Source of the DNA: Plasmodium coatneyi
Taxonomy: Eukaryota > Apicomplexa > Aconoidasida > Haemosporida > Plasmodiidae
DNA length: 64,000 nt
Assembly (NCBI RefSeq): GCF_001680005.1
Contig: NC_033563.1
Location: 1,488,001 to 1,552,000 of the forward strand
Direction of reading: 5' to 3'
Shown: one piece after another, positions 32,878 to 42,683 of the stretch
Layout of the letters: every line of letters starts with the position of its first letter
Numbering within the stretch: position 1 is the stretch's first letter
Program-made: the position numbers and the translations under genes
Notes under the pieces: model-generated
Databases searched by the model: none
Seen by the model: only the letters and a program-made list of their open reading frames with translations
What the model was told of the DNA's origin: nothing

Positions 32878-35180
32878 CGTTAGTTCAACTAAGGGTTAAT
32901 TTATCAACGTTTTATTAGCTACAATGTGTATATAGGTGGATATGCCCATAATTCATACATACATATAATGGGCAGACACGTAAGCGTACAAATTGATGCT
33001 AATATATGTGTAGCATACTTATGAGGGCTAAAGGTGCGAGGGCAACTAATGAATTGTGGGAAGGATGGTAGCTCACAGCACAAATGGCGTACACGTTATA
33101 ATTGTAAAAAATGACAAAAATGGAAAAAATCATAAAAACCAAAAAGCAAGAAACTGCAAAAATGCAAAAAATTGAAAAAATTGCAAACATGACAAAAACA
33201 AATGAGCCCTTTTATATAAATCATGTACATGTAAAATGAAGAAGAAAAATTCTCCAAATTTTAAGGCAAAATGTTCCGGCAAGTAGCAAAAATATATATA
33301 TATAATGAAAAAAAAAAAATTATAGCATTATATACTTATAATTCAAGGTCAGAATAATGGGGGACGAAAAAAAAAAAAGGACCCACGGCAAAAGTAGTCC
33401 TCATATACATATTATGTATATACCCCCCCTTCAAGCGCATAAAAGCGTATATTTAATTTTGCCTTATATGCACTTCATTTTTCCCCCTTTTTTTTTCTGA
33501 GAGATTGTGCCCAAGCAGCATCGAAATGACTTCAAAATGGAAAACGTGCCGGATTTGTGCGGAGTAGCCAAAATACCATCACGTCATTTTTATTTCGCAC
33601 CTTGCGCTGAGGGTGCGGGAAAAAGGGGGCACTTATAAACCTTGTGCAAAATATTTTCATCATGTCAATAGGAGGAATTGCCCCTACGCAGGCACAGTTA
33701 CTTTTATAGGGGCCGGGGGCTGCTTCGCTAACGCGTGTTGCAAAGTACGTTGTAAGGCACGCACTGGTGCCTTTTACGTCAGTATGTAGCGCATACAAAC
33801 GGGAAAATGAATGAACCCTAACCCTGTAAACCTTCCAACCAGGCGTGACTTTAATATGTGCACTCCTTGGCGCTTCCCTAAATCTGGCAAACGGGTTTCA
33901 GTTTCAAATCCTTTGAAGGGAACTCCCCGCTGAGCGACCCTAAAAAGGCATTTACAAGTTTGGGCGCACATCAATTGAGGGGGGCCAACATTTTCTACCC
34001 TCTTTCAAATTGACCCACTAGTGTTGGCGCGAGTTAAAGTAACGCCTTCCCCGCGCTACAAACATGTTTGCCCATTTGGCGAAGAACATACATTATTATT
34101 ATATACATATATACCCCGGTGCATCTTATTTTGCCGCGCTAAATGCGCCCCCCCTTTTCCATCTCCGCCTTGGTTAATGAACGAATTGGTTTCCTCCCAT
34201 GCCTGCATAATAAAGCGTATAAAAATATACATACAAATAAGCAATACAAAGAAGCATATATATATGTAGTTGCGAAAATTAACGTATATGCGTGTCAAAT
34301 TGCGCACGCACGTGTAGCGATAAAATATGCTATCAAGCCATAGGGGAAACATTGCAAATACGAATAATTAAATGAAAAAACATTTTTTTTGTAACCTTCA
34401 ACGAGGGCATTATTCTCGCGTGTACCCATCCATTTCGTTTTGCAACAGCTACGGATGAAAAAAACGCTTCTATGAAAGGAAAAAAAAAAAAAATAATTAA
34501 TTAAAAGAATAAAACATATACTTTGTACATATATATAGCATGCACGTACATACTTGCATAAAGCCATATGTTCCATGTATGCCGTCGCACCAAGTTCTAA
34601 CTTCAGCAGGGGATTTTCCAAACAGTCAATCCCCCTCCTTTCCACATCCAAACGGAGGTAAACACTTGCACGTATGTATGCATGTGCCCTCGTGCATGTT
34701 TTTGTGCCTTCCTATATGCCCAAAAAATTGACGGCGCTTTAAGGGCGTAGCCTTCTTGTGAACAAGCCAGCACGTACCGACCGAATGGGAGATTAAAATA
34801 TATGTACCCACCTTTTGAGCTGTTTACAACTGTACACATTCGTTTTGGAAGTGAAGAAAGGTTGGCGGATGTTCGCTCAACGAAAAAACGGCGAAGAAGC
34901 GTGCATTGTTTCCACCTCGGTGCCGAAGTGGAGTTTCAAAAATAGGTAAATGCCCATATTTTGTGCTACAACATTTTGAGAAGGGAAGAAAGGAGGAAGA
35001 AAAAAAAAATATAAGTGCGAAAAACAGTTAGCAGTTGTGTTTGAACGTACGTGTACATTTCCCAGGTGTACCGCTGTTGGACAACCGCTCATCGTACAAG
35101 GCACACCTTACGCTACGTCCTGCGGTATCCGCATACTATTGCCGCATTTTTGTTATTTACCTTCTGTTACCCGACGCACC
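32805..35180. other. 2.4 kb divergent intergenic region (SDF2-like / eIF2-beta)
   Basis: Holds both promoters of the divergent pair. Contains a 30-T run (32848-32877), short AT tracts near 33295, and a telomere-like AACCCTAACCCTG at 33814-33826. Many short open frames exist but none has coding character. Confidence 0.5.
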
Positions 35181-36021
35181 ATGGAGGACAAAATGGAAGA
35201 CGCGGGGGCCGTTTTCGTCGACTTGGACAAAGTGCACGACGAGGAAACTAAGCAGCTTTTCGATTTTGGTGAGAAAAAAAAAAAAAAAAAAAAAAAAAGA
35301 AGTCACAGAAAAGATAGAGGAAATAATCATTGACGGAACAGGGAAAGTATTTGAAAGAGGAGCAGTGTATCCATACGAAGAACTCTTACATAGAATACAA
35401 GATTTAGTAAATAAGCACAACATAGATTTGTGTATATCGAAAAAGTATACCATTAAACCGCCACAAGTTGTTAGGGTTGGTTCAAAAAAAGTCGCATGGA
35501 TTAATTTTAAAGACATATGTACAATTATGAACAGAAATGAAGAACACGTTTTTCATTTTGTCTTAGCCGAATTGGGAACGGAAGGATCCATAGCAGGAGA
35601 GGGACAATTAGTTTTAAAAGGAAAGTATGGCCCGAAGCATATCGAAGCCTTGTTAAGAAAATATATAACGGAATATGTGACATGTCAGATGTGCAAAAGT
35701 CCAAATACAACCATGGAAAAGGATAGCAGAACTCGACTTTTCCACCAGCACTGTAATGCTTGCGGAGCTAAAAGGTTACTTTTTTTTTCACTTCACTATT
35801 ATGATAGCTAGCCAGTTTGTAGTGATATTGCTCATTGGCTCATATTTTATATGCCTTGTGTTTCATTTCCCTATAGTATACTCTTCCATGTGCATGTTTT
35901 TACGCCCATGTTACATTTAACTCTCCCCTTTTGTACCCTTCACAGATCGGTCACCACCATTAAGAGTGGTTTCCACGCCTTGGGAAGAGGTGAGAGAAGA
36001 AAGGCAAAGCATACCAATTGA
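35181..36021 (+). CDS. Translation initiation factor eIF2 subunit beta, two exons, frame broken in a poly-A run
   Basis: Exon 1 is 35181-35774, exon 2 is 35946-36021. The ATG at 35181 opens VFVDLDKVHDEETKQLFDFG and a poly-lysine block, but the 25-A run at 35274-35298 puts the rest in another frame; 24 A would keep it open, so one A too many. Downstream the eIF2-beta/eIF5 domain is clear: PYEELLHRIQDLVNKHN, PPQVVRVGSKKVAWINFKDI, HVFHFVLAELGTEGSIAGEG, and the C2-C2 zinc finger CQMC...CNAC, finishing in exon 2 with SVTTIKSGFHALGRGERRK. The lysine block is the site that binds eIF5 and eIF2B-epsilon in other eukaryotes. A sequencing error in the homopolymer is most likely; eIF2-beta is essential. 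Confidence 0.95.
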
Positions 36022-37554
36022 GGTCACCAAACGGTTGGCATACAAAAGCAGTTAAGTTCGCTCAGAAGGATATACCAGTTGCCCCAATTTTTAGTACTTT
36101 CCTCATGAGCAATATTACGAAAGAAGAACCAATTTTAATATAACTTTGCTAGTTCGTGGGTCCAATGTATTGTGCCCCTGCGTATGCGTAACCCCCCATG
36201 TGAGGATCCATTTTTTGTTAAACGCTTCACGTTAGGCAGCGATGGTGTGAACTCTTCATTCGCACAACCGATTTAGAAGAATGATGGTGCATGCAAAAGG
36301 GAAAAGGAATTCTTTTGTGAGGCAATAAATAACGCGTTGCTGTGAGGAGGCAGGAGGGAAGACGAACAGACTAACCTATGTAACGTTGCATGGAACAACA
36401 TGCAAGAAACATGTGTACATATGTGTATGTGTTTATGTGCACTAACATGCAAGTACGATTTGCAGGTGATCATCTATGTGATGATTCAATTCGTTAACTA
36501 CCTTTATCGCTGGGAAGTGCTGTGCAAAAAGGCTGCATAGCGTGTCATGTCCCCTTTTTGAGCAAATGTGCACCGTTACAGTTGCAGCTTGCTCTGAGAC
36601 TTCACCCCTCTGTAAACCACTCCCTCCCTGATGGTGCTTGTAAATTTAGCAAAAGTAACACTCATGCTCCTTGCCCCCCGAACCTTTCGCTTTTTAGTTC
36701 CACGTGCATATGCACATATATATATAATATATATGTATATTTATTTATATGTTTATTTATATTTTTATTTATTTATTCATATTTATGTGCCCGCCGAACA
36801 TCGAGGCGTGCGTACATGTGTGAGTGCGTAGCTCATGCAGACATAATTATTATCGAAAAAACATTTCCCTTTTTTAAATTAAAAACCTCAATGTCTTCAA
36901 GAATGTACATTTTTGTTTTAATAGTATGTGTTATGTGTATTACCTGTGCGCGGCGCACACACACACATGTAAGTAAATATGTACATATAAATGGACACGT
37001 ACAAATATGTACATATATGTGCGCGCGTGCGTATTCCTCCAATTAAGTACACCCTCCAACAGGCCAATATAAACGCATCATTTCAAATTGTGATGAACGG
37101 GGTGCTCATACAAACACTTGCCACATGGGAAGCTTCACGAAGTTTTCGCGTCCGCGTCGTTGTGGGGCGAATCTCCATTCAGAGCTCTCTTCGAATCGTT
37201 CACTATTATCTCGTTGCCTGATTTAGCAGAAAGGGAAAGAGGGGAGATAAAAAGTGGTCATATTAAGGAAAACGCTACGGGGATGAGCGGATTTGTAAAG
37301 AGCCGATATTTTGTTACTCCTTTTTTAAGTTATTATTTTTTATTCCCATGGTATGTTACTCTTGTAGAGTATGTAGGAGGAGAGCTTCGTCTTTCCACTA
37401 AAGTCAGCGTAGTCAAACACACTGGCATTGTTCTTCGAAGGGGAGAAAAAATTTGATTCATGTTAAGGATAAAATGAGCGACCATGGGTACCTACATGTC
37501 TGGCCATATTTCTTTCGTAAACGCGTTACACATATTTTAAAATGATGAATCAGT
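36022..37554. other. 1.5 kb convergent intergenic region
   Basis: Between facing stop codons of eIF2-beta and the ankyrin gene. AT tract near 36715-36775 and a short (CA)n near 36955. Long for a tail-to-tail gap here, but I see no exon or RNA. Confidence 0.5.
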
Positions 37555-38870
37555 CTATTTTAAATTTACGTTGTCTTTTATTTGAACGTCGGCTCCGTTT
37601 TCTATCAGAAGTTTGACAATCTGAGGCGTCAGTTGGAGGGTAAGGGGTAGTAAGTTTTTTACAACATGTGTGGAAGCGGTGCGAAGGAAGGCTCAGGAAT
37701 GTTTAGTGGTCCCTTTTGAGGGGTTATGCATGTGGACGGGTGTTTATATGCCCATATATACAATTATGCATAAGCTGGCAATTGTTGCAACTGTTGGAAG
37801 CGTTGTGTAAGAGCATTACGTCGTAGTGCTTGTTTATTATGGCGTAAAAGATGGGGCTCTGTCCCTCCTGGAGTGGGGAAAGCGGCATTTGTGGGTTTTT
37901 TTTTTTTTAGCTATTTCCTGTGGAAGGCGTCTCACATACGCGGTATGCATGTATGAAGAAGTGGACCAAATTGGTGGTACACGTTTGGCAAGCATCCCTC
38001 CTATATCGTAAGGGCCTTCTTTACTGCTCCACCCTCTCGTCCGAACATTATCTGTTATGTCCACGTTGGCATTATTTTCAATGAGGAACTTGGCAATGTT
38101 TAGGTGGCCATATTTGACACTAATATGAAGGGGAGATATTCCGTTGGCATCCTTATGATTTATGTTACTTCCTTTTTTCAAAATTATCCTGGCCATTTTT
38201 AGGCTCCCATTCCGGCAACTGTACCAGAAGGCCGTTCTATTATGCTGTCTCGGCAAACGGATAAGGACAAGAAGGTTGGTTAAATGGGGTGAAGCGTCAT
38301 TTGGTGGCTGGGGTAATTATTTAGCGTGCAACAAAAAGATGATTGCCCTTTTGTATATTGTAACATTTGGGCATTCGCACTGGAAATATGGCATTCCCAA
38401 GCGTGTTAAGGGGGATATGTGTTCAAACTCCTGTATGTTCATATGCCATGCCACATTTGAACGCATGTGGGAAACGTATTAGTCCCATTTTACCGGAGGT
38501 TGGACGTAATCCCCCAGAGGAATTTGCAACTTAGACAAGGAAACGACATCTTCGTAAATTCCTATGAAAAATGTGCATAAATGTGGCATGGTGGTGAAGC
38601 GTCCCCCAATTGGCGGGTTAGCAAATTTTCGCAAAAAGAAAAAAAAAAAAGGCAATTTCATAACCCAGAATATAACAGAGGGTTCACAAAAAATGAACGA
38701 AAATGCCATGCTACCTTTCCTCGCTGCTACGAGCAATTTTACTCTCTCTTCCTGTGGAAAAAAAGTGGCCGTATAGAAAACGTTACTTTTTTTGAACGTG
38801 TACGTAGCATGGAAATGTGTCTATGCGTCTGTCCATTTGTGCAGCGCTTAGATTGTCCATGCTCCTCCAT
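37555..38870 (-). CDS. Ankyrin-repeat protein, six exons
   Basis: Exons 38787-38870, 38715-38751, 38494-38561, 38047-38244, 37820-37867 and 37555-37620 give 166 aa; all junctions are in phase. Four ankyrin-type units follow a short Arg/Lys-rich start: EERVKLLVAARKG.YEDVVS, HNRTAFWYSCRNGSLKMARI, NGISPLHISVKYGHLNIAKF and EGQSPIFYAIINKHYDIVKL, ending in the ENGADVQIKDN helix. The DANG...SPLH and NEGQSPIF joins keep the 33-residue spacing, which supports the exon 4/5 splice although its donor (GTTCGG) is weak. A second ATG at 38885 would add five residues; 38870 has the better AAAATG context. Ankyrin repeats bind partner proteins; the partner is unknown. Its start is only 415 bases from the divergent MORN gene. 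Confidence 0.85.
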
Positions 38871-39285
38871 TTTAACCGTTGCCATGGCTTCCGCGCATTG
38901 GGAACGCGAAGGACATAAGGGAGAATTCCAAAGGGTGCTTCTGTACGTTACGTCAATCCAATATTCTTCACATAGGACTTTCAATGGAATTTTTTTTTTT
39001 TAAATTCGCACAATTTTTTCTTGCGCTAGTTTTTAGTCCCCCTTTCTTGTAGACGCCAATAATTTTAGCAGAATATCCTTCCCCCATTCGTGCTCCTTTG
39101 TGAAAATTAATTTATCTTTTTTTTTCTCTTCTATGTGCACATTACGTAGGGAGAGTTCGCAAGGATATATTTTAACCAACCTATGTGTGCATGGTGAAGG
39201 CAATTAAGCCACTTCCTAACACATTCCTACATACATGTGAAGTCCATCCTTTCCACTCATTCATGCATTCGCGCGTAAATACAAA
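38871..39285. promoter_or_regulatory. Short shared intergenic region, ankyrin / MORN genes
   Basis: Only 415 bases separate the two divergent start codons, so one region must serve both genes. T-rich tracts occur near 38990-39000 and 39115-39130. I identified no specific factor site; the bidirectional promoter role is inferred from geometry. Confidence 0.4.
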
Positions 39286-40952
39286 ATGGGACGGATAAAG
39301 GACAAGGAAAAAACCTTAAAATTGGTGAAAGACAGTGGGGAGACCTCCAACACGCTAGGGAACTACACGGGCGTGGGGACTGTGACATTTTATCTTAACA
39401 AAAAATGGAAAGCCACAGAAAAGTATTACGGAAACATCTTCCAAGGAAAAAAACACGGATATGGTTGGTCACATTTATCGCATTGTGAAGAAACATCGTT
39501 TTTTTATATTTTCTTAGCGCATTTCTTGGCTTTTTCATTTTGGCTCCGTTTCTACAGCATCGTTGATCTCACTGGTGTCTCCTTTTTTTTCCCCCTCCAA
39601 ACAGGTGAATACAATTACCAGAATGGCGATTTTTACCAAGGGTTGTATGAGCACGGCAAGAAGAACGGGATCGGCACTTATTTTTACAACATGGACGACA
39701 GGCAGGGGAAAGGCAAAGGGAATGACGCGAAAGGGACAGACGATGAGAGTAGTGAGGAGGAGGAGGAAAACAGTGGCGATGAGAAGGGGGACAACGAAAA
39801 CAGCGATGATGAAAAGGGCAACGACGAACAGGACGATGAGGAAAATGAGCAAAGAGGAAAAGACGCGGATAGCGAAAAGGAGACGAGCGAGGAGGAAGGT
39901 GAAAATGACCAAAATGGAAGTGATCAAAGTGGAGAAGACCAAAGCGAAGGCGACACTGAACAGAGCGATCAGAATGAACAAGACAAGGAGGTGATCGCAA
40001 ATAAGGATGGCTACCAAAATAGCAAGAAGGAGAATAAAGCAGATGATAATGAAAAAAATGCCTCCAAAAAGTTGCTACATCTTATGCAAAAATGGAATAA
40101 CACAAAAATGAAAAAAGAAACGATTGTCCCTGCGAAAGGTAATTACATAAATATGTTAGCGCTACCCCCGGGGGGTCCTGTCATTTTATGTGTGTTTTGT
40201 TCTTGCCCTTTCTAGGGTTTCACAAATTTGTACATTTTGTTGCATATATGTGCGCATGTTTGTATATACCCCTACAGAGAAAGGGAGCTTCTACTATGGG
40301 AACTACGCCAACGGTCTGAAGCACAACGAGGGAATGATGCTGTACAGAAACGGGGACGTGTACATAGGTGGCTGGAAGTTTGGGAAGAAGAGCGGATGGG
40401 GTTAATCAGACAGGCGCATTAGCAGTGTGCACATGTGCATTGTGCACGTATTTATGTACTCTTGTATGTTCTTAAGTGGAGCTCCCATTCGTTCAGAGTA
40501 GGGGTCAATGTTCATCATAAATAACCTCTTCCCCGCAGGAAGATACACATACAAAAAGTGCAAAAGCATTCTGGAAGGACATTGGGAAGACGGATATTTA
40601 ACGCACGGGAAATGGATCCTACCAAATGGTTTAATACATCATTTTTTTTTTTTTTAAATGACAACGTTGTGCTGATCGATCACCTGTGGTGGAGATATTA
40701 TATGCTTCCCGTTGAGCATACTCCATATATATAGAAGCCTACATTGTGGTCGTCTGACCTCACGTGCACACTTTCCATCTTGCCTGCGCCCCTTCAGGAA
40801 TGTACTTCGTGGGAAACTTTAAAAATAATAAGCCGTCGGGAGATGGCGTCTGGGCATTTGCGGACCGAACACAATTAAATGTTTTTTATTATGAAGTTAA
40901 ACAAGTAAATATGGGAAAAAGAAAATGCAAAATGAAAAATGCGAATGAGTAA
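39286..40952 (+). CDS. MORN-repeat protein, five exons
   Basis: Exons 39286-39463, 39605-40138, 40278-40400, 40539-40628 and 40798-40952 give 359 aa. MORN units are visible throughout: YYGNIFQGKKHGYGEYNYQN, GDFYQGLYEHGKKNGIGTY, GSFYYGNYANGLKHNEGMM, GDVYIGGWKFGKKSGWG, ILEGHWEDGYLTHGKW and YFVGNFKNNKPSGDGVW. All four introns are phase 1 and split a glycine codon at the edge of a MORN unit. Exon 2 also carries an acidic low-complexity insertion (DDESSEEEEENSGDE and following, roughly 120 residues). MORN repeats bind membranes or act as rigid scaffolds; in axonemes the radial spoke protein RSPH1 has this architecture, and apicomplexan MORN1 scaffolds daughter budding. Which applies here is not settled by the sequence. 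Confidence 0.88.
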
Positions 40953-41549
40953 AAAAAGAGGTTCATCATATGTTGTTATACAAAATGATTAATTAACGAA
41001 TTGCATATTTTATTTATTTGGAGGGAGTAACAAATATGGTCACATATTATTTACAGTTCGACTATATGCATGCAGTACACATAGGCAATACATATAAATA
41101 ATATGGAGGAAAAAAAAAAAAAAAAAAAAAAAGATACTGACAAAATGAAAAAACTCGTCCATATAATATACATAACATGTACTTATTATAATTCATAAAC
41201 AAAACATTTAATCACAGAAATTTAAAAAAAGTCCTAAAAAGGAAGTTGAACAGGGAGATCCGGATATTTTACTGAATTATAAACCATTGTATATTACATC
41301 AACCAGGTGATAATTTGACAAATATAGCGTAGGACAAAATTGGGCCTTTCATTTATTTTTTTTTACTTCCCACTGAAAAGGTAAAAAAAGAAAAAAAGTA
41401 CAAGTGCAATATGTGTATGGATCGTAGCGATGAGAAAAGCACGCTCAAATGGAGCGCAGACAGAACATGCACAAACGTTACGCAAAAGCAACCCGTTGCA
41501 AAAAGGGTGAAATATAAATTGTCTGCAGAAGCGCATCATCCATTATCAG
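40953..41549. other. Convergent intergenic region (MORN / two-TM gene)
   Basis: About 600 bases between facing stop codons, with a 23-A run near 41110-41132. No gene seen. Confidence 0.55.
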
Positions 41550-42131
41550 TTATATCTTACTTTTAACATCGAAGGGGGAGCTTCCCTTTTTCTTATTTTT
41601 GCAATACTCGAAGTATATCCTGTAAAAATTTCAAGGATGAGAAAAGGTACAGACATTTATATGTACATGTGGGGGCACATATAGGTACGCATGTTTGGGG
41701 GGTATATACTTAACGGCTGTTATATGTGCGCCACGCGTGGTGATATATGTGCATATATAAATGTGTATACATGCGTACATACGCACGTATATATGCGTAG
41801 ACACACTTTTTTTTCTGCATACAACGCTAATCACTCTTATGCACGTGTGTCCTTACCAGTTAATGCTGATGGCGAACCCCACAAGACATACTAAAAATCC
41901 GTAGTACATGTAAATCAAGTTTTTGTCCTTCTTCCTTGCATATCTCATATCGAAAGAGTATATGTATTTCAAAATAGTGACGAATATTGCAACTATTGCA
42001 AGGTTAACTATTCTAAAATATTTGTCAACACCGCTTCCAAAGACTGTCCCCACGAGGGACTTGCATCCTTCGACTATGGAAAAGTCGAACAACCCTTTCT
42101 TCTTTTTCCCGATGTTTAATTTGAGCTTCAT
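41550..42131 (-). CDS. Small two-transmembrane protein, two exons (possibly PKR1-like)
   Basis: Exon 1 is 41857-42131 and exon 2 is 41550-41619, joined in phase 2 through a Trp codon (donor GTAAGG, acceptor TTTTTACAG), for 114 aa. A basic amphipathic start (MKLKLNIGKKKKGLFDF) leads to CKSLVGTVFGSGVDKYFR, a first membrane helix (VNLAIVAIFVTILKYIY), a short basic loop (RYARKKDKN) and a second helix (YYGFLVCLVGFAISINWIYF), then a Lys-rich tail. The hairpin architecture and the segment before helix 1 faintly recall PKR1, an ER factor for V-ATPase assembly, but identity is too weak to name it. Coding status is well supported by the splice. Confidence 0.72.
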
Positions 42132-42652
42132 TTTGTCTTAGATTTGTTTACCTGGGGGGGGACGCGGGGAGGATGATGATTCTTTTAAAATGTGATTACT
42201 GTTGGGAAAGGGAATTATAGCTCTAGCGCCCAGCGCCTCCTGTTATGCGTATGTATGGTATGTTATATATATGCTTAGTAGCTTCAGGCTTTACGTCTAC
42301 GCTACTGCTATATTACCGTTAAATTATAAATGGTTATTGCGTAGGATCTCCCACGTAAGGTTAGAAATGTCCTCCAAGAGGTTGGCTTATAATGGTAATG
42401 CTGCTTGGGTAATGCTTACTGATTTGCAGTGTTTTTCAATTTGTACAATGTCTGCAATATATGCAATTTTTGCAATTCTTGCGTTATCTTTTTTTTTTTT
42501 TTTGTACTTTTTGGTTGTTCTTAAGGAATGTTATTTAAACGCAATTCAGATGAAATAATCTTATTTTGCGAAATATGTCTACGCAAATATATTATATAAA
42601 TATATCTTTTTTATACTTTTTCAAAGTATTATTTTTTGCTAAAACAAAAAAA

Positions 42653-42683
<31 letters not shown>

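Noticed and set aside
35271..35299. A tiny intron (GTGAG to AAAG) in eIF2-beta to explain the frame change
   Set aside because: It would be about 30 bases, far below a spliceable length, and would remove the conserved lysine block; a one-base homopolymer error is simpler.
39535..40000. Long open frames on both strands within the MORN gene
   Set aside because: They arise from the acidic low-complexity region of exon 2; the MORN motifs fix the true frame.
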